This document shows, one piece after another, positions 35,650-44,800 of a DNA stretch of 64,000 nucleotides (position 1 is the stretch's first letter; each line of letters starts with the position of its first letter). Where the stretch lies: assembly GCA_002840755.1 (NCBI GenBank), contig PHBZ01000005.1:62001-126000 (forward strand), read 5' to 3'. The translations under genes and the position numbers were made by a program. The notes under the pieces were generated by a model. The model had not been told where the DNA came from. It saw only the letters and a list, made by a program, of their open reading frames with translations, and did no database searches. The DNA comes from Chloroflexi bacterium HGW-Chloroflexi-10. GTDB lineage: Bacteria; Chloroflexota; Anaerolineae; Anaerolineales; Anaerolineaceae.

Positions 35650-36769
35650 GTTTCACCTCACCCAGCCGGTGGTAGACGATCCAATCTTCCGGTCGCCACA
35701 ACGAAAAACGCCCGGTGCCGTTGACAAAGATCAAAATACCAAATACCAACACCAGCCAACCCCATACATCCATCGAAGCTGCTCGCAACCAGAACCCGGC
35801 AGTTAACATTAAACCAAACGCTGCCAACCTGCCGGCCAGTCCGAATATGCACAGCGCACTTAAAACCATCACCAACCATGCAGGGACAGGAATTATCGGC
35901 TGGAGATACAGCAGCATTCCGACCAATCCAAGCAACCCCAACCGCCAAATCCATGCCAGCCAGGCGAAGATTGGCTTCCGCAAATCAAAGTTAACCCGCT
36001 TGCCACTTACTGCCAGGTAATCCAGCATAAATGAAAACAGAAAAGGCGCCATCAGGAGATAACTGGCGATATGGGTTGCCGGTGGGGTAAACACCGGGAA
36101 CAACAGCGCCGCCAACAGCCCCATTTGCAAGCCAGCGAGCCCACGCCGCAGCGGGTTGGGCGGTAAATCAAAAACCGGCAATCCCTGTCGTTCACGGACA
36201 CGAATGCCCCACAAATACAGATAACGCGCCATGCCTACCACGACAAACAGCAGCGGCGCCTGCCCATTCAAAACCACCAGCAGACTGGCCGTCAGAATCC
36301 CCAAGCCGTCCAGCTCAATATCCAGCAATTCACCCATACGGGTCATCGAATGCGTCAAACGCGCTACTGCTCCATCCGCGTAGTCCAGCAATGCCGCAGC
36401 CAGGTACAATAGCGCCGGAACCCAGGCACTGATGCCCTTCAGGTCACTCAGAAATAAAAAACCGGCCAAAAAAGCCACCAGTGCGCCTCGGCCAATCGTC
36501 ATCCAGTTCGCCGCCCCCAGCCCGTCGTTCACCTTAACCTGCCCGTCTGCACGATTCTCTGGCAGAAACCGCAACAACATTCTCGCCTGCCACACCAGGA
36601 GCGCCCCGCTGATCAAAGCGCCTACCAGCCCGGGTAAAACCGCCTGTGTTTGTTGCAGCCAAACCAAAAAAAATAGCCACACAGACCCCACCAACATCTG
36701 CCATCCCCAAAACCGCCGGATTAAACCGACCGAAAAAACAGATAGAGTGGGTATGCGTTTAGCAGACAT
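35633..36769 (-). CDS. CDP-alcohol phosphatidyltransferase family membrane protein
   Basis: 378 residues, about nine to ten membrane segments. DYADGAVARLTHSMTRMGEL continues to LDIELD and fits the full catalytic pattern Asp-Gly-x2-Ala-Arg-x8-Gly-x3-Asp-x3-Asp. It is longer than ordinary PgsA-type enzymes owing to extra C-terminal helices. It is the first gene of the nine-gene cluster and overlaps the next one. The acceptor alcohol is unknown. No clear promoter or strong ribosome site is seen before the ATG. Confidence 0.87.
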   Translation of the reverse strand: MSAKRIPTLSVFSVGLIRRFWGWQMLVGSVWLFFLVWLQQTQAVLPGLVGALISGALLVWQARMLLRFLPENRADGQVKVNDGLGAANWMTIGRGALVAFLAGFLFLSDLKGISAWVPALLYLAAALLDYADGAVARLTHSMTRMGELLDIELDGLGILTASLLVVLNGQAPLLFVVVGMARYLYLWGIRVRERQGLPVFDLPPNPLRRGLAGLQMGLLAALLFPVFTPPATHIASYLLMAPFLFSFMLDYLAVSGKRVNFDLRKPIFAWLAWIWRLGLLGLVGMLLYLQPIIPVPAWLVMVLSALCIFGLAGRLAAFGLMLTAGFWLRAASMDVWGWLVLVFGILIFVNGTGRFSLWRPEDWIVYHRLGEVKLARQD

Positions 36770-36891
36770 ACCAGAATTGTAAACACCCCCAGCACAAATT
36801 CGTACGATTTGCAGAAGGTTTGTAGCATATTTTATCTTATTTATCTATATTTTCCGGATGTTTAATTCCTGGAACCCACTTTTATTAACTC

Positions 36892-36904
36892 TTGTTTCAA
36901 ACAA
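36892..36904. promoter_or_regulatory. Palindrome TTGTTTCAAACAA, possible operator
   Basis: Perfect 13-bp palindrome about 120 bases upstream of the operon starting at 36769. It resembles half-sites of ROK/XylR-type operators and the ATTTGTTT palindromes near the window start. No regulator gene is adjacent. Confidence 0.35.
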
Positions 36905-37101
36905 AATTCCATCCACCATCCCCTTTGCTCAAATTGGTGAGGTTAGTTATTTTTACAACCGCTCTTCAGTCCCCACATGATTCTTCGCCACACTTTTTAT
37001 TTCTCCGCATAATGACAACTACTTGAATTTGTGTGACGTTTATTTAAATCTTCTCTGAGTTCACCACGAACATGGAATTACTTTCGTGATCACAAAAACC
37101 G

Positions 37102-37133
37102 AAATCCGGATTCCAACCCAAGAATCCGGATTT
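37102..37133 (-). terminator. Terminator of the xylose transporter operon
   Basis: Read on the minus strand, AAATCCGGATT (37133-37123) and AATCCGGATTT (37112-37102) form a perfect 11-bp stem with a ten-base loop, followed after CGG by five T residues. It lies 35 bases past the xylH stop codon. Each arm is itself palindromic (AATCCGGATT), 20 bases apart. Confidence 0.55.
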
Positions 37134-37168
37134 CTAAACCCAAAACCAATTTCGGAGGAACCCTTTTT

Positions 37169-38344
37169 TTAAACCTTGTTTTTCTTGAAATAAACATCAA
37201 TATAGACAGCCAGCACCAAAACGGCACCTTTCAGCAGATATTGCCAGGCTGCCTCCACATTCAAAATCTGTAAACCATTGGTCAGACTCGTCATAATCAG
37301 AGAACCGATCAATGCGCCAAAAATTGTACCGGACCCCCCCAGCGGAGAACACCCGCCCAGAATAGCGGCCGCGATCGCGTCCAGTTCATATCCTTCACCA
37401 GCGGCAATCGTACCGTATCCGACATAAGATGCCAGCATAACACCAGCTACACCGGAGAGGAAACCCATTACCATAAAAACCGAAAAGATATTCTTTTTAA
37501 CACTGATACCGGATAAACGAGCAGCTTCCCGGTTACCGCCAATGGCATAAGCATAACGTCCAAAACGGGTATTGTTCGCTACATAAGTCATAACCATTGC
37601 TGCAACGGCCAATAACATCACCGGTACCTGGATACCCCTGTATTGATTCACAACCGCAACATAAGCAATGATTAATGCCGAGAAGAATACTGTTGTCAGC
37701 AGGTCGATGGTTAAATTCGGCAGCTCAAAACCATAGGCCTGTTTCTTTTTACGGCTTTGAAACATATTCAGAAACAGGAACGCTACAACCAATGCCGCGA
37801 TAACCCATCCGACAAAATCCGAAAGATACCCTTGTGCGATGACGGAAAAGACCGGTTGGTTGGCAGGAATGGTCTTTCCCTGGGTAACCAAAAGAATACC
37901 GCCACGCATGACAAACAAACCACCCAGCGTTACGATGAAAGCCGGAATATTAAGGAAAGCAATAATATACCCTTCTAGACATCCGTAAAGGATCCCAATC
38001 AGCAGACCGATACTGACAGACAAAACAGTAGCCAGCAGAGGTTGGTTGGGCAGGATGGTGTACCAAACTTCAGCCTGAAGATAAGCCACAACGACTGATA
38101 TAAATCCGGCTGCTTTACCTACGGAAAGGTCAATACCCCCGGTAACAATCACCAGCACCATACCGATTGCCAGAAAGGATGTAACTGTCATTTGCCGGAA
38201 CAGGTTGGAAACATTTTGCGCACTAAGATAAGAACCATTGGTTAATAAGGCGAATAAAATCCATATACCAATCATTGCCAAAATGATGGTATATGTCTGG
38301 ATATTACTACGGAAACGTTTGATAATTTCGGACCACAAATTCAT
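37169..38344 (-). CDS. xylH: Sugar ABC transporter permease, XylH-like
   Basis: 391 residues, about ten membrane segments, BPD_transp_2 (RbsC/XylH) family. GMVLVIVTGGIDLSVGKAAG is the conserved permease block, and YAIGGNREAARLSGI plus AAAILGGCSPLGGSGTIFGA are the later ones. The length of ~390 with an extended middle loop (QSRKKKQAYGFE) fits the xylose/multiple-sugar branch rather than RbsC (~320). It is the third gene of the operon after xylF and xylG. RBS GGAG precedes the ATG. Confidence 0.92.
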   Translation of the reverse strand: MNLWSEIIKRFRSNIQTYTIILAMIGIWILFALLTNGSYLSAQNVSNLFRQMTVTSFLAIGMVLVIVTGGIDLSVGKAAGFISVVVAYLQAEVWYTILPNQPLLATVLSVSIGLLIGILYGCLEGYIIAFLNIPAFIVTLGGLFVMRGGILLVTQGKTIPANQPVFSVIAQGYLSDFVGWVIAALVVAFLFLNMFQSRKKKQAYGFELPNLTIDLLTTVFFSALIIAYVAVVNQYRGIQVPVMLLAVAAMVMTYVANNTRFGRYAYAIGGNREAARLSGISVKKNIFSVFMVMGFLSGVAGVMLASYVGYGTIAAGEGYELDAIAAAILGGCSPLGGSGTIFGALIGSLIMTSLTNGLQILNVEAAWQYLLKGAVLVLAVYIDVYFKKNKV

Positions 38345-38385
38345 TGTGCAGTTCTCCTTGTTGGTGGAATATTCTATCGATCAGA

Positions 38386-39912
38386 TCAAGCAATACCGGT
38401 GGCCAGAGCCATTACATTTTCCTGGCTGGCATCTTTAATATCCAGAATTCCTTTCGAGCAGCCCTGGCACATCACCAGAATCCGGTCACTCATCCCAAAA
38501 ACTTCTTCAAGGTCACTGGATATCATGATGATGGAAACTCCTTTTTCGGTCAGTTCATTCATCAATTTATAAATTTCATATTTTGCGCCAACATCCACAC
38601 CGCGTGTGGGGTCATCCATGATCAATATTTTTGGATTGGACATCAGCCATTTCCCAATAACGACCTTTTGTTGGTTTCCACCGGAAAGTGAATCCACCGT
38701 AACCTGCAAATTTGGTGCCTTAATCGCCAACTCAACAGACTGTTTATTGGCTGCTTTAATTTCTGCATTTCCATCAATATGCATAAATGAAGAAAACTGT
38801 TCCAGATTTGGCAGGGATAAATTCTTAAGGATCGAGAGGATTGAGACCAATCCCATTCCTTTTCGATCTTCCGGAACCAGGCTGATACCGTTGCGAATGG
38901 CATCAATCGAATTATTAATGGCGATTTCTTTGCCTTCCAGTATTATTTTTCCCTCGGTTACTTTGCCCAGCTCACCGAAAATTGTCATAGCAAGTTCTGT
39001 CCGTCCGGAACCCATCAAGCCGGCAATCCCCAGAATTTCACCACGGCGCAAATTCAAATCCACCCCTTTTAGAACCATGCGGCTGGCTTCATTGGGATCC
39101 CTGGCCTGTAAATTTTCCACTTCAAAGAAAATCTCTCCGGGTTTCCGGTGTCCTTCCGGAAAACGTTCTTTCATTTCACGGCCAACCATATATCGGACCA
39201 GTTTTTCCATTGTGTAATTTTCAGTTGGCTGGCTGGTAACAACCTCTCCATCCCGAAGAACAGTCACTGTGTCAGTATTGCCAAAGAACTCTTTTAATTT
39301 ATGTGTAATATAAATGCAGGTGACGCCATTTTCTTTCAGTGTCTTTAAGATTTCCATTAATTTTTCAATTTCAGATTCATTCAATGCGCTGGTAGGTTCA
39401 TCCAGAATCAAGATTTGTGCTTTTTCCGAAAGGGCTTTGGCAATTTCTACCATCTGCATTTTGCCAACCCCAAGTGTTTTGACTATTGCATGCGGGTCCA
39501 CATCCAGGCGATATTGTTTCAAAGTAGTTTGTGTTTCGGAATAGAGCTTATTCCAATTAATAGAACCATTTTCAACCGGTTCATTGCCTAAATGTACATT
39601 TTCCCCAACAGACATATCGGGTACCAGTGTCAATTCCTGGTAAACGATCGCAATGCCCTCATCACGAGCCTGACGAATAGATCCGCCTTCCAGCTTCAAA
39701 ACATTGCCATTATAGATAATTTCGCCCTCATAACTTCCGTAAGGGTATACCCCTGAAAGTATTTTCATGAGTGTCGATTTACCGGCCCCGTTTTCTCCAC
39801 ACAAACCGTGAATTTCTCCTCGTTTAATGATCAGGCTGGCATCTTTAAGGGCTGTGATCCCCGGGAATCGTTTCGTCACATGGCGGATTTCAAGGATATT
39901 ATCATTATTCAT
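38386..39912 (-). CDS. xylG: Sugar ABC transporter ATP-binding protein, XylG-like
   Basis: 508 residues with two ATPase domains. The first has Walker A LCGENGAGKSTLMK, signature LGVGKMQMVEIAKAL and Walker B ILILDEPTSAL. The second has GIAGLMGSGRTELAM, LSGGNQQKVVIGKWL and ILIMDDPTRGVDVG. This tandem layout is typical of RbsA/XylG/MglA. It energises sugar import with XylF and XylH. The ATG has GGAG ten bases upstream. It is separated from xylF by a 109-base spacer with a strong hairpin. Confidence 0.95.
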   Translation of the reverse strand: MNNDNILEIRHVTKRFPGITALKDASLIIKRGEIHGLCGENGAGKSTLMKILSGVYPYGSYEGEIIYNGNVLKLEGGSIRQARDEGIAIVYQELTLVPDMSVGENVHLGNEPVENGSINWNKLYSETQTTLKQYRLDVDPHAIVKTLGVGKMQMVEIAKALSEKAQILILDEPTSALNESEIEKLMEILKTLKENGVTCIYITHKLKEFFGNTDTVTVLRDGEVVTSQPTENYTMEKLVRYMVGREMKERFPEGHRKPGEIFFEVENLQARDPNEASRMVLKGVDLNLRRGEILGIAGLMGSGRTELAMTIFGELGKVTEGKIILEGKEIAINNSIDAIRNGISLVPEDRKGMGLVSILSILKNLSLPNLEQFSSFMHIDGNAEIKAANKQSVELAIKAPNLQVTVDSLSGGNQQKVVIGKWLMSNPKILIMDDPTRGVDVGAKYEIYKLMNELTEKGVSIIMISSDLEEVFGMSDRILVMCQGCSKGILDIKDASQENVMALATGIA

Positions 39913-39962
39913 ATGCGAGCTTCTCCGTAGGTAGTGGAATGACCGTTTTTTTACTGGACATG

Positions 39963-39992
39963 CCAGCCCCCGTCTTTTCAGACGGAGGCTGG
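39963..39992 (-). promoter_or_regulatory. Intercistronic hairpin between xylF and xylG
   Basis: CCAGCCCCCGTC (39963-39974) and GACGGAGGCTGG (39981-39992) form a 12-pair stem with one mismatch and a six-base loop. No T-run follows on the minus strand, so it is probably not a full terminator. It may protect the xylF message and raise binding-protein output, as in other binding-protein operons. Confidence 0.55.
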
Positions 39993-40021
39993 GTATTCAA
40001 GAATAAGAATGTTTTAAGGAT

Positions 40022-41161
40022 TTATGGTTTAGGAGGAAGCTGATCGGCAGGAATGTCACGATAAACATCATCATAGGTCTGGAATTCACTCTTAACAACC
40101 AGGTCAAAGACATTGTCTTTATTGACTTGTTGGACTTCCAGGAACAAACATTTAACACTACCCTGCAGAGCATCGTTTAAAGTCAGCTCAGCCAGAGTGT
40201 AATCTGTTAATTCCAGGGTGCCGGCGCCCTTAATCAGTTCATCAGCCAGTTGCACAGCCAGAGGACCTAAATTGCGAATATCCTTGAGAATGGAGACAGT
40301 TAACTCACCCTTAACAATACTGTTGCAGCCATCAGCGGTTGCATCCTGTCCGGAGATTGGTGCAACACCTGCTAAACCCTGGGCTTTCATAGCCTGCAAA
40401 GCACCTAGCGCTGTACCATCATTCGATGCAACAACACCATCGATATCATTGCCAGCGGCAGTAAGGATGTTTTCCATAAGTTTTAAAGCATTGGCAGCAT
40501 CCCAGTTCTCAACCCATTGGTCTGCTACAATTTCAATTTTTCCGGCTTCCACGTAAGGATCCACAATAAGATCCTGACCCTGGCGGAAAAGGATAGCATT
40601 ATTATCGGTTGGGCTGCCACCCAATTTGACGATACGAGCCGGGCCATTGGCAGCTACATCCCAGTTATCCATATCAAGAGCTGTCATAACACCTAATGCC
40701 TGCTGACGTCCAACCTCAACATTATTGAAGGAAAGATAGGCAGCAATTTTCGAGGTCTTGATCAAGCGGTCATAAGCAACAACGATCACACCGGCATCCG
40801 CGGCTTTATCAACCGATGTTACGATAGCATCGCCATCTTCAGCAACAACAATGAGGGCTTTCACACCCTGGGAAACCATATTGTCAATCTGATCATTTTG
40901 CAGTTTTACATCATGGTTGGCTTCCTGGCTTAATACTTCATAGCCCTTTTCTTCCAGCAAACCGCGCATCAAGACTTCTTCATTCTTCCAGCGTTCGGTA
41001 GCGTAATCGGAAAATGAAAGCCCAACCTTAATTTTTTCGGTTTGGGCAGGCGGGTTATTATCACCGGACGCTGCAGGGGTGGCTTTCGTTCCGCAACCGA
41101 CCAGCATGCTGGCTATAGTCAAAACAACAAAAACTAATAAAATCGTGCGTTTACTTTTCAT
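40022..41161 (-). CDS. xylF: Xylose-type ABC transporter substrate-binding lipoprotein
   Basis: 379 residues, periplasmic-binding-protein family 1. The signal peptide ends in the lipobox LVGC (Cys23), so it is lipid-anchored. The mature protein follows XylF closely: GLSFSDYATERWKNEE, VVAYDRLIKTSKIAAYLSFN, GGSPTDNNAILFRQGQ, ADQWVENWDAANALK and VASNDGTALGALQAM, with XylF-type Asp, Arg and Asn sugar ligands. Xylose is the best guess, but related pentoses or glucose are possible. RBS GAGGAG precedes the ATG. It is expressed from the operator-controlled promoter at 41671-41720. Confidence 0.93.
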   Translation of the reverse strand: MKSKRTILLVFVVLTIASMLVGCGTKATPAASGDNNPPAQTEKIKVGLSFSDYATERWKNEEVLMRGLLEEKGYEVLSQEANHDVKLQNDQIDNMVSQGVKALIVVAEDGDAIVTSVDKAADAGVIVVAYDRLIKTSKIAAYLSFNNVEVGRQQALGVMTALDMDNWDVAANGPARIVKLGGSPTDNNAILFRQGQDLIVDPYVEAGKIEIVADQWVENWDAANALKLMENILTAAGNDIDGVVASNDGTALGALQAMKAQGLAGVAPISGQDATADGCNSIVKGELTVSILKDIRNLGPLAVQLADELIKGAGTLELTDYTLAELTLNDALQGSVKCLFLEVQQVNKDNVFDLVVKSEFQTYDDVYRDIPADQLPPKP

Positions 41162-41670
41162 GATATTTCTCCTCTGAATATTTTGAAAATATACTTACTT
41201 TCTTGCCAAATATTTTTCTTTTATGCCCGCTCTCTCCTCCTTTCAACAACCAAAAAGTGTTATGTCCTTCTTCTCCGAAATACCCGGATATTCTGTATGG
41301 ATTAGTACAAAAAGAAATAAATACATTGTTCTGGAAAATAGGTAAATAAATAGATTGCTCACCCTTCCACCGTTTTTTAAACTCTGGGTAAACATAAATA
41401 GACCAGCAGTTTTTTAACTGTTGTTTTAAAATTGACTAAGCTCGGACTCTGGCTACTTTCATCTCCTTTTTGAAAAAAGGCAAACCAGTTTACTGATTAG
41501 AATTAATGCGATACCGTATTTTTCCCTGATTAGTAATTTACAGAAAATCCTTTAAAAGAAATCCTCTACCAGATTGTTTTTGGGGAAAGGTTTGAGTTGC
41601 AAGCTTTGGCGAAAATATTGTTCACATTAATATTGATAAACAGCAAGCAAACGATCCCTCCATGGAATTT
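41162..41670 (-). other. Long xylF leader without genes
   Basis: About 510 bases lie between the predicted start site near 41685 and xylF. No gene is visible. There are AT-rich hairpins, for example around the CAGTT/AACTG pair near 41410-41430. A weaker promoter-like pair, TTGAAA (41246-41241) and TAAAAG (41223-41218) with 17-base spacing on the minus strand, could give a short leader instead. Confidence 0.4.
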
Positions 41671-41690
41671 GTTTGTGTTATCAACAAACT
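41671..41690 (-). promoter_or_regulatory. XylR/ROK-type operator upstream of xylFGH
   Basis: GTTTGT (41671-41676) and ACAAAC (41684-41689) form an inverted repeat around GTTATCA. The flank reads CAACAAACTAAT, the same right arm as the Bacillus XylR operator. It lies immediately downstream of the -10 box, where a bound repressor would block transcription. The repressor gene is not in the window. Confidence 0.6.
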
Positions 41691-41691
41691 A

Positions 41692-41720
41692 ATTATAGGA
41701 ATTTTCTAATCAATCGTCAA
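41692..41720 (-). promoter_or_regulatory. xylFGH promoter
   Basis: On the minus strand TTGACG (41720-41715) and TATAAT (41697-41692) are separated by exactly 17 bases. The operator at 41671-41690 follows directly. Transcription would start near 41685, giving a leader of about 520 bases. Confidence 0.65.
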
Positions 41721-41795
41721 TAGCCAATTTGGGCCAGATTTTCATAACTGTTTTCCTATCAACCAACTCCCCCACTTTCCACCGCTCCCGTTATC

Positions 41796-41832
41796 AAAAA
41801 CACCCCGGATGTTTTCCACCCGGGGTGTTTTT
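41796..41832. terminator. Terminator after ileS
   Basis: AAAAACACCCCGG (41796-41808) pairs perfectly with CCGGGGTGTTTTT (41820-41832), loop 11 bases. It lies 12 bases past the ileS stop codon and has T-runs on both strands, so it works in both directions. Confidence 0.85.
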
Positions 41833-41843
41833 CTACTTCTCAA

Positions 41844-44800
41844 TCAGAGTGTAAGCCGTTCAACCCCCAGCACAACCGATTCACCATCAAAATCACTGCT
41901 CACCTGGGGCATATCCACAGGCGGCAGAGCATCGCGCAATTCCAGCGCCAGCGTCTCATTCTTGATGTACTCTGCAAATGCACTCACCGCGCCGGTCAGC
42001 TTGGGTGTAGCTTGGAACAACACACGGATACGGTCAGCGATATCAAAATCAGCTGTCTTACGCAGATCCTGCACCCGGCGCACAAATTCACGTGCCAGAC
42101 CTTCCATCTCCAACTCAGGGGTCAATTCAGTCACCAGAGCCGCCAGGTAAGCGCCCTCGGCAGCCACAGCATAACCTTCTTTTGCGGTAGCACGTACTTC
42201 CACGTCTTCCGGCAATATCGAAACTGTCTCACCCTCTACCGTTATCATAACCGGCAGATTGTCCAGAAACGCCCTCGCGGCACTTTCTGAATCCAACGCC
42301 AGTATCGCGGAACGTATGGCGGGGAACCTTGGCCCATATTTTTGCCCCAATTGCTTGGGCAACGGTTTAACCTCATACGCTACTGCTTCGGCAGCAGCAT
42401 CCAAAACGCGTACGTGTTTAACATTCAATTCATCTTCAAGGATATCGGCATATTTTTCGACAATCGGACGATCATCCACATTGCCAACCGAGAAAGCAGC
42501 TACACTCAGTGGCTGACGCACCTTACGATTAGCCTTATTTCGCGCGGCATGCCCAACCGAAGCCAGTTTCATTACCAGGCTCATCTCCTGGTTAAGGGTT
42601 TCATCAATAGCTTCTGCGTCAAACTCCGGCCAGCTTTCCAGATGGACGGAAACAGGAGCCTGTGGATTAAAACTGCGGACCAGGTTCTGATGGAGGGTTT
42701 CGGCCATAAACGGCATGGTAGGCGCCAATAACTTACTGAGGGTCACCAATGCTTCGTAGAGAGTGGCATACGCTGCATATTTATCACCATCCGATTCGCT
42801 CTTCCAGAAGCGGCGGCGTGAGCGGCGCAGGAACCAGTTTGAAAGCTGATCCACAAACGTCTCAATCGGTCGGGTAGCACCTAATACATCATACGTTTCC
42901 AGTGCTTGCGAAACATCCCGCACCAGGGTATGCAGGGCACTGCGCACCCATCGATCCAGCGCGCTGTATTCCGGTTTTACCTGCGGGTCCGGTTTCCAAC
43001 CATCCAGATTGGCATATGTCACAAAGAAAGAATAGGTATTCCACAACGTCAGAGTAAAATTGCGCAATATTTCAGATACCAGATCACTGGAGAAGCGCCG
43101 TTCCTGTCCGGGCGGGCTGGCGGTGTAAAGATACCAGCGCATCGCATCGGCTCCATTTTTATTGATCACATCCCAAGGGCTGACTACATTTCCTTTGGAT
43201 TTGGACATCTTCTGACCATCACCATCCAGAATCAACCCGAGGCAAATCACATTCTTAAAAGCCACGCTATCATTCAGCAGAGTGCTGACGGCATGCAGCG
43301 AATAGAACCAGCCGCGTGTCTGATCGACAGCCTCGCAGATATAGTCTGCCGGGAACTGCTGCTTAAATTGCTCATGATTTTCAAAGGGGTAATGCCATTG
43401 AGCTACCGGCATCGAACCTGAGTCAAACCACACATCAATCAGCTCAGGTACACGGTGCATTTCGCCGCCACACTTCTGACAGGCAAAAGTGACATTGTCT
43501 ACATGCGGGCGGTGTAAATCCAACCCGGCTTGCTCTTTACCGGTCAACTGAGATAACTCGGCTACTGAACCAACACAATGCTTGTGTTTACATTCCTGGC
43601 ATTGCCAGACAGGCAGCGGCGTACCCCAATAACGTTCACGTCCCAAAGCCCAGTCCACATTATTGGATAACCAGTTACCAAAGCGCCCACTTTTAATGTG
43701 CCCGGGATACCAATTAATGGTTTCATTCAAAGCTACCAGGCGGTCTTTGAATGCGCTGGTACGGATATACCAGGTTGGACGGGCATAATACAGCAATGGG
43801 GTTGAACAACGCCAACAGAACGGGTATGTATGGATAATCTTACCGGTACGGAACAATAGCCCGCGTTCCTGCAAATTGGCTTCGATCTGCGGATCGGCAT
43901 CCTTCACAAACACACCTGCCCATGGGGTTATCTCATCCTTGAAACCGCCATCGGGTTTTACCGTTTGCAGAACAGGTAAATCATTTTCATGGGCTACAAC
44001 CATATCGTCTGCGCCAAATGCCGGAGCAATATGCACCAAACCGGATCCATCGTCAGTGGAAACAAAATCTCCGAGGATGACGCGATGCGCCGGTTTTTCC
44101 AGCGGCATAAAGCTGAACAAGGGTTCGTAGGTGATGCCAACCAGTTGAGCGCCTTTAAAGCGTTCCAGCAATGTTACCGGCTCTTCACCAAACACTTTCT
44201 CCACCAATGCTTCAGCCAGGATCAGTTTTTCGGTATGATCATCATGCAGCACCCGCTCTACTTTTACATAATCCACATCCGCGCCGGCAGCTACCGCCAC
44301 ATTGGCAGGAAGTGTCCAGGGTGTCGTCGTCCACACCAGCAGTGCTGTTTCGGGATCGCTCTTCAAACGCATGCGCACAAACACCGATGGATCTTCAGCA
44401 TCATCATAGCCCTGGGCCACCTCGTGGTCCGACAATGGTGTACCACAGCGTGGGCAATAAGGTACCACTTTAAAACCCTGGTATAGCAAATCTTTTTCCC
44501 AGAAGTTTTTCAAAATCCACCAGATCGACTCGACAAACGTATTGTCATAGGTAATATAGGCAGTTTTCAGATCCACCCAATAGCCAATGCGATCCGTCAA
44601 TTTTTCCCATTCCTGAATATAGGTAAAGGCAGACTCTTTACACAGTGCATTGAATTTTGCAATGCCATAATTTTCAATATCCTGTTTGTTGTGAAAACCT
44701 AATTGTTTTTCAACCTCAATCTCCACCGGCAACCCATGCGTATCCCATCCACCACGACGGGAAACATAATAACCACGCATGGTTTTATAACGCGGAAAAA

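Larger units (their letters stand above)
36770..37168. other. Gene-free spacer between the pterin-type operon and the xylose operon
   Basis: About 400 bases, AT-rich, no gene. It contains a perfect 13-bp palindrome TTGTTTCAAACAA (36892-36904), close in sequence to the octamer palindrome at 577-595, and the xyl terminator (37102-37133). The promoter of the operon starting at 36769 should be here but I cannot identify it confidently. Confidence 0.5.

Noticed and set aside
38606-39217. Plus-strand open frame of 203 codons
   Set aside because: Antisense to xylG, which has intact motifs over the same stretch.
41162-41670. Short leader-peptide-like frame or riboswitch in the xylF leader
   Set aside because: An ATG directly abuts a GGAG with no spacer and gives only eight codons. 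No known aptamer could be matched.
42906-43421. Plus-strand open frame of 171 codons
   Set aside because: Antisense to the ileS catalytic and anticodon-binding region.
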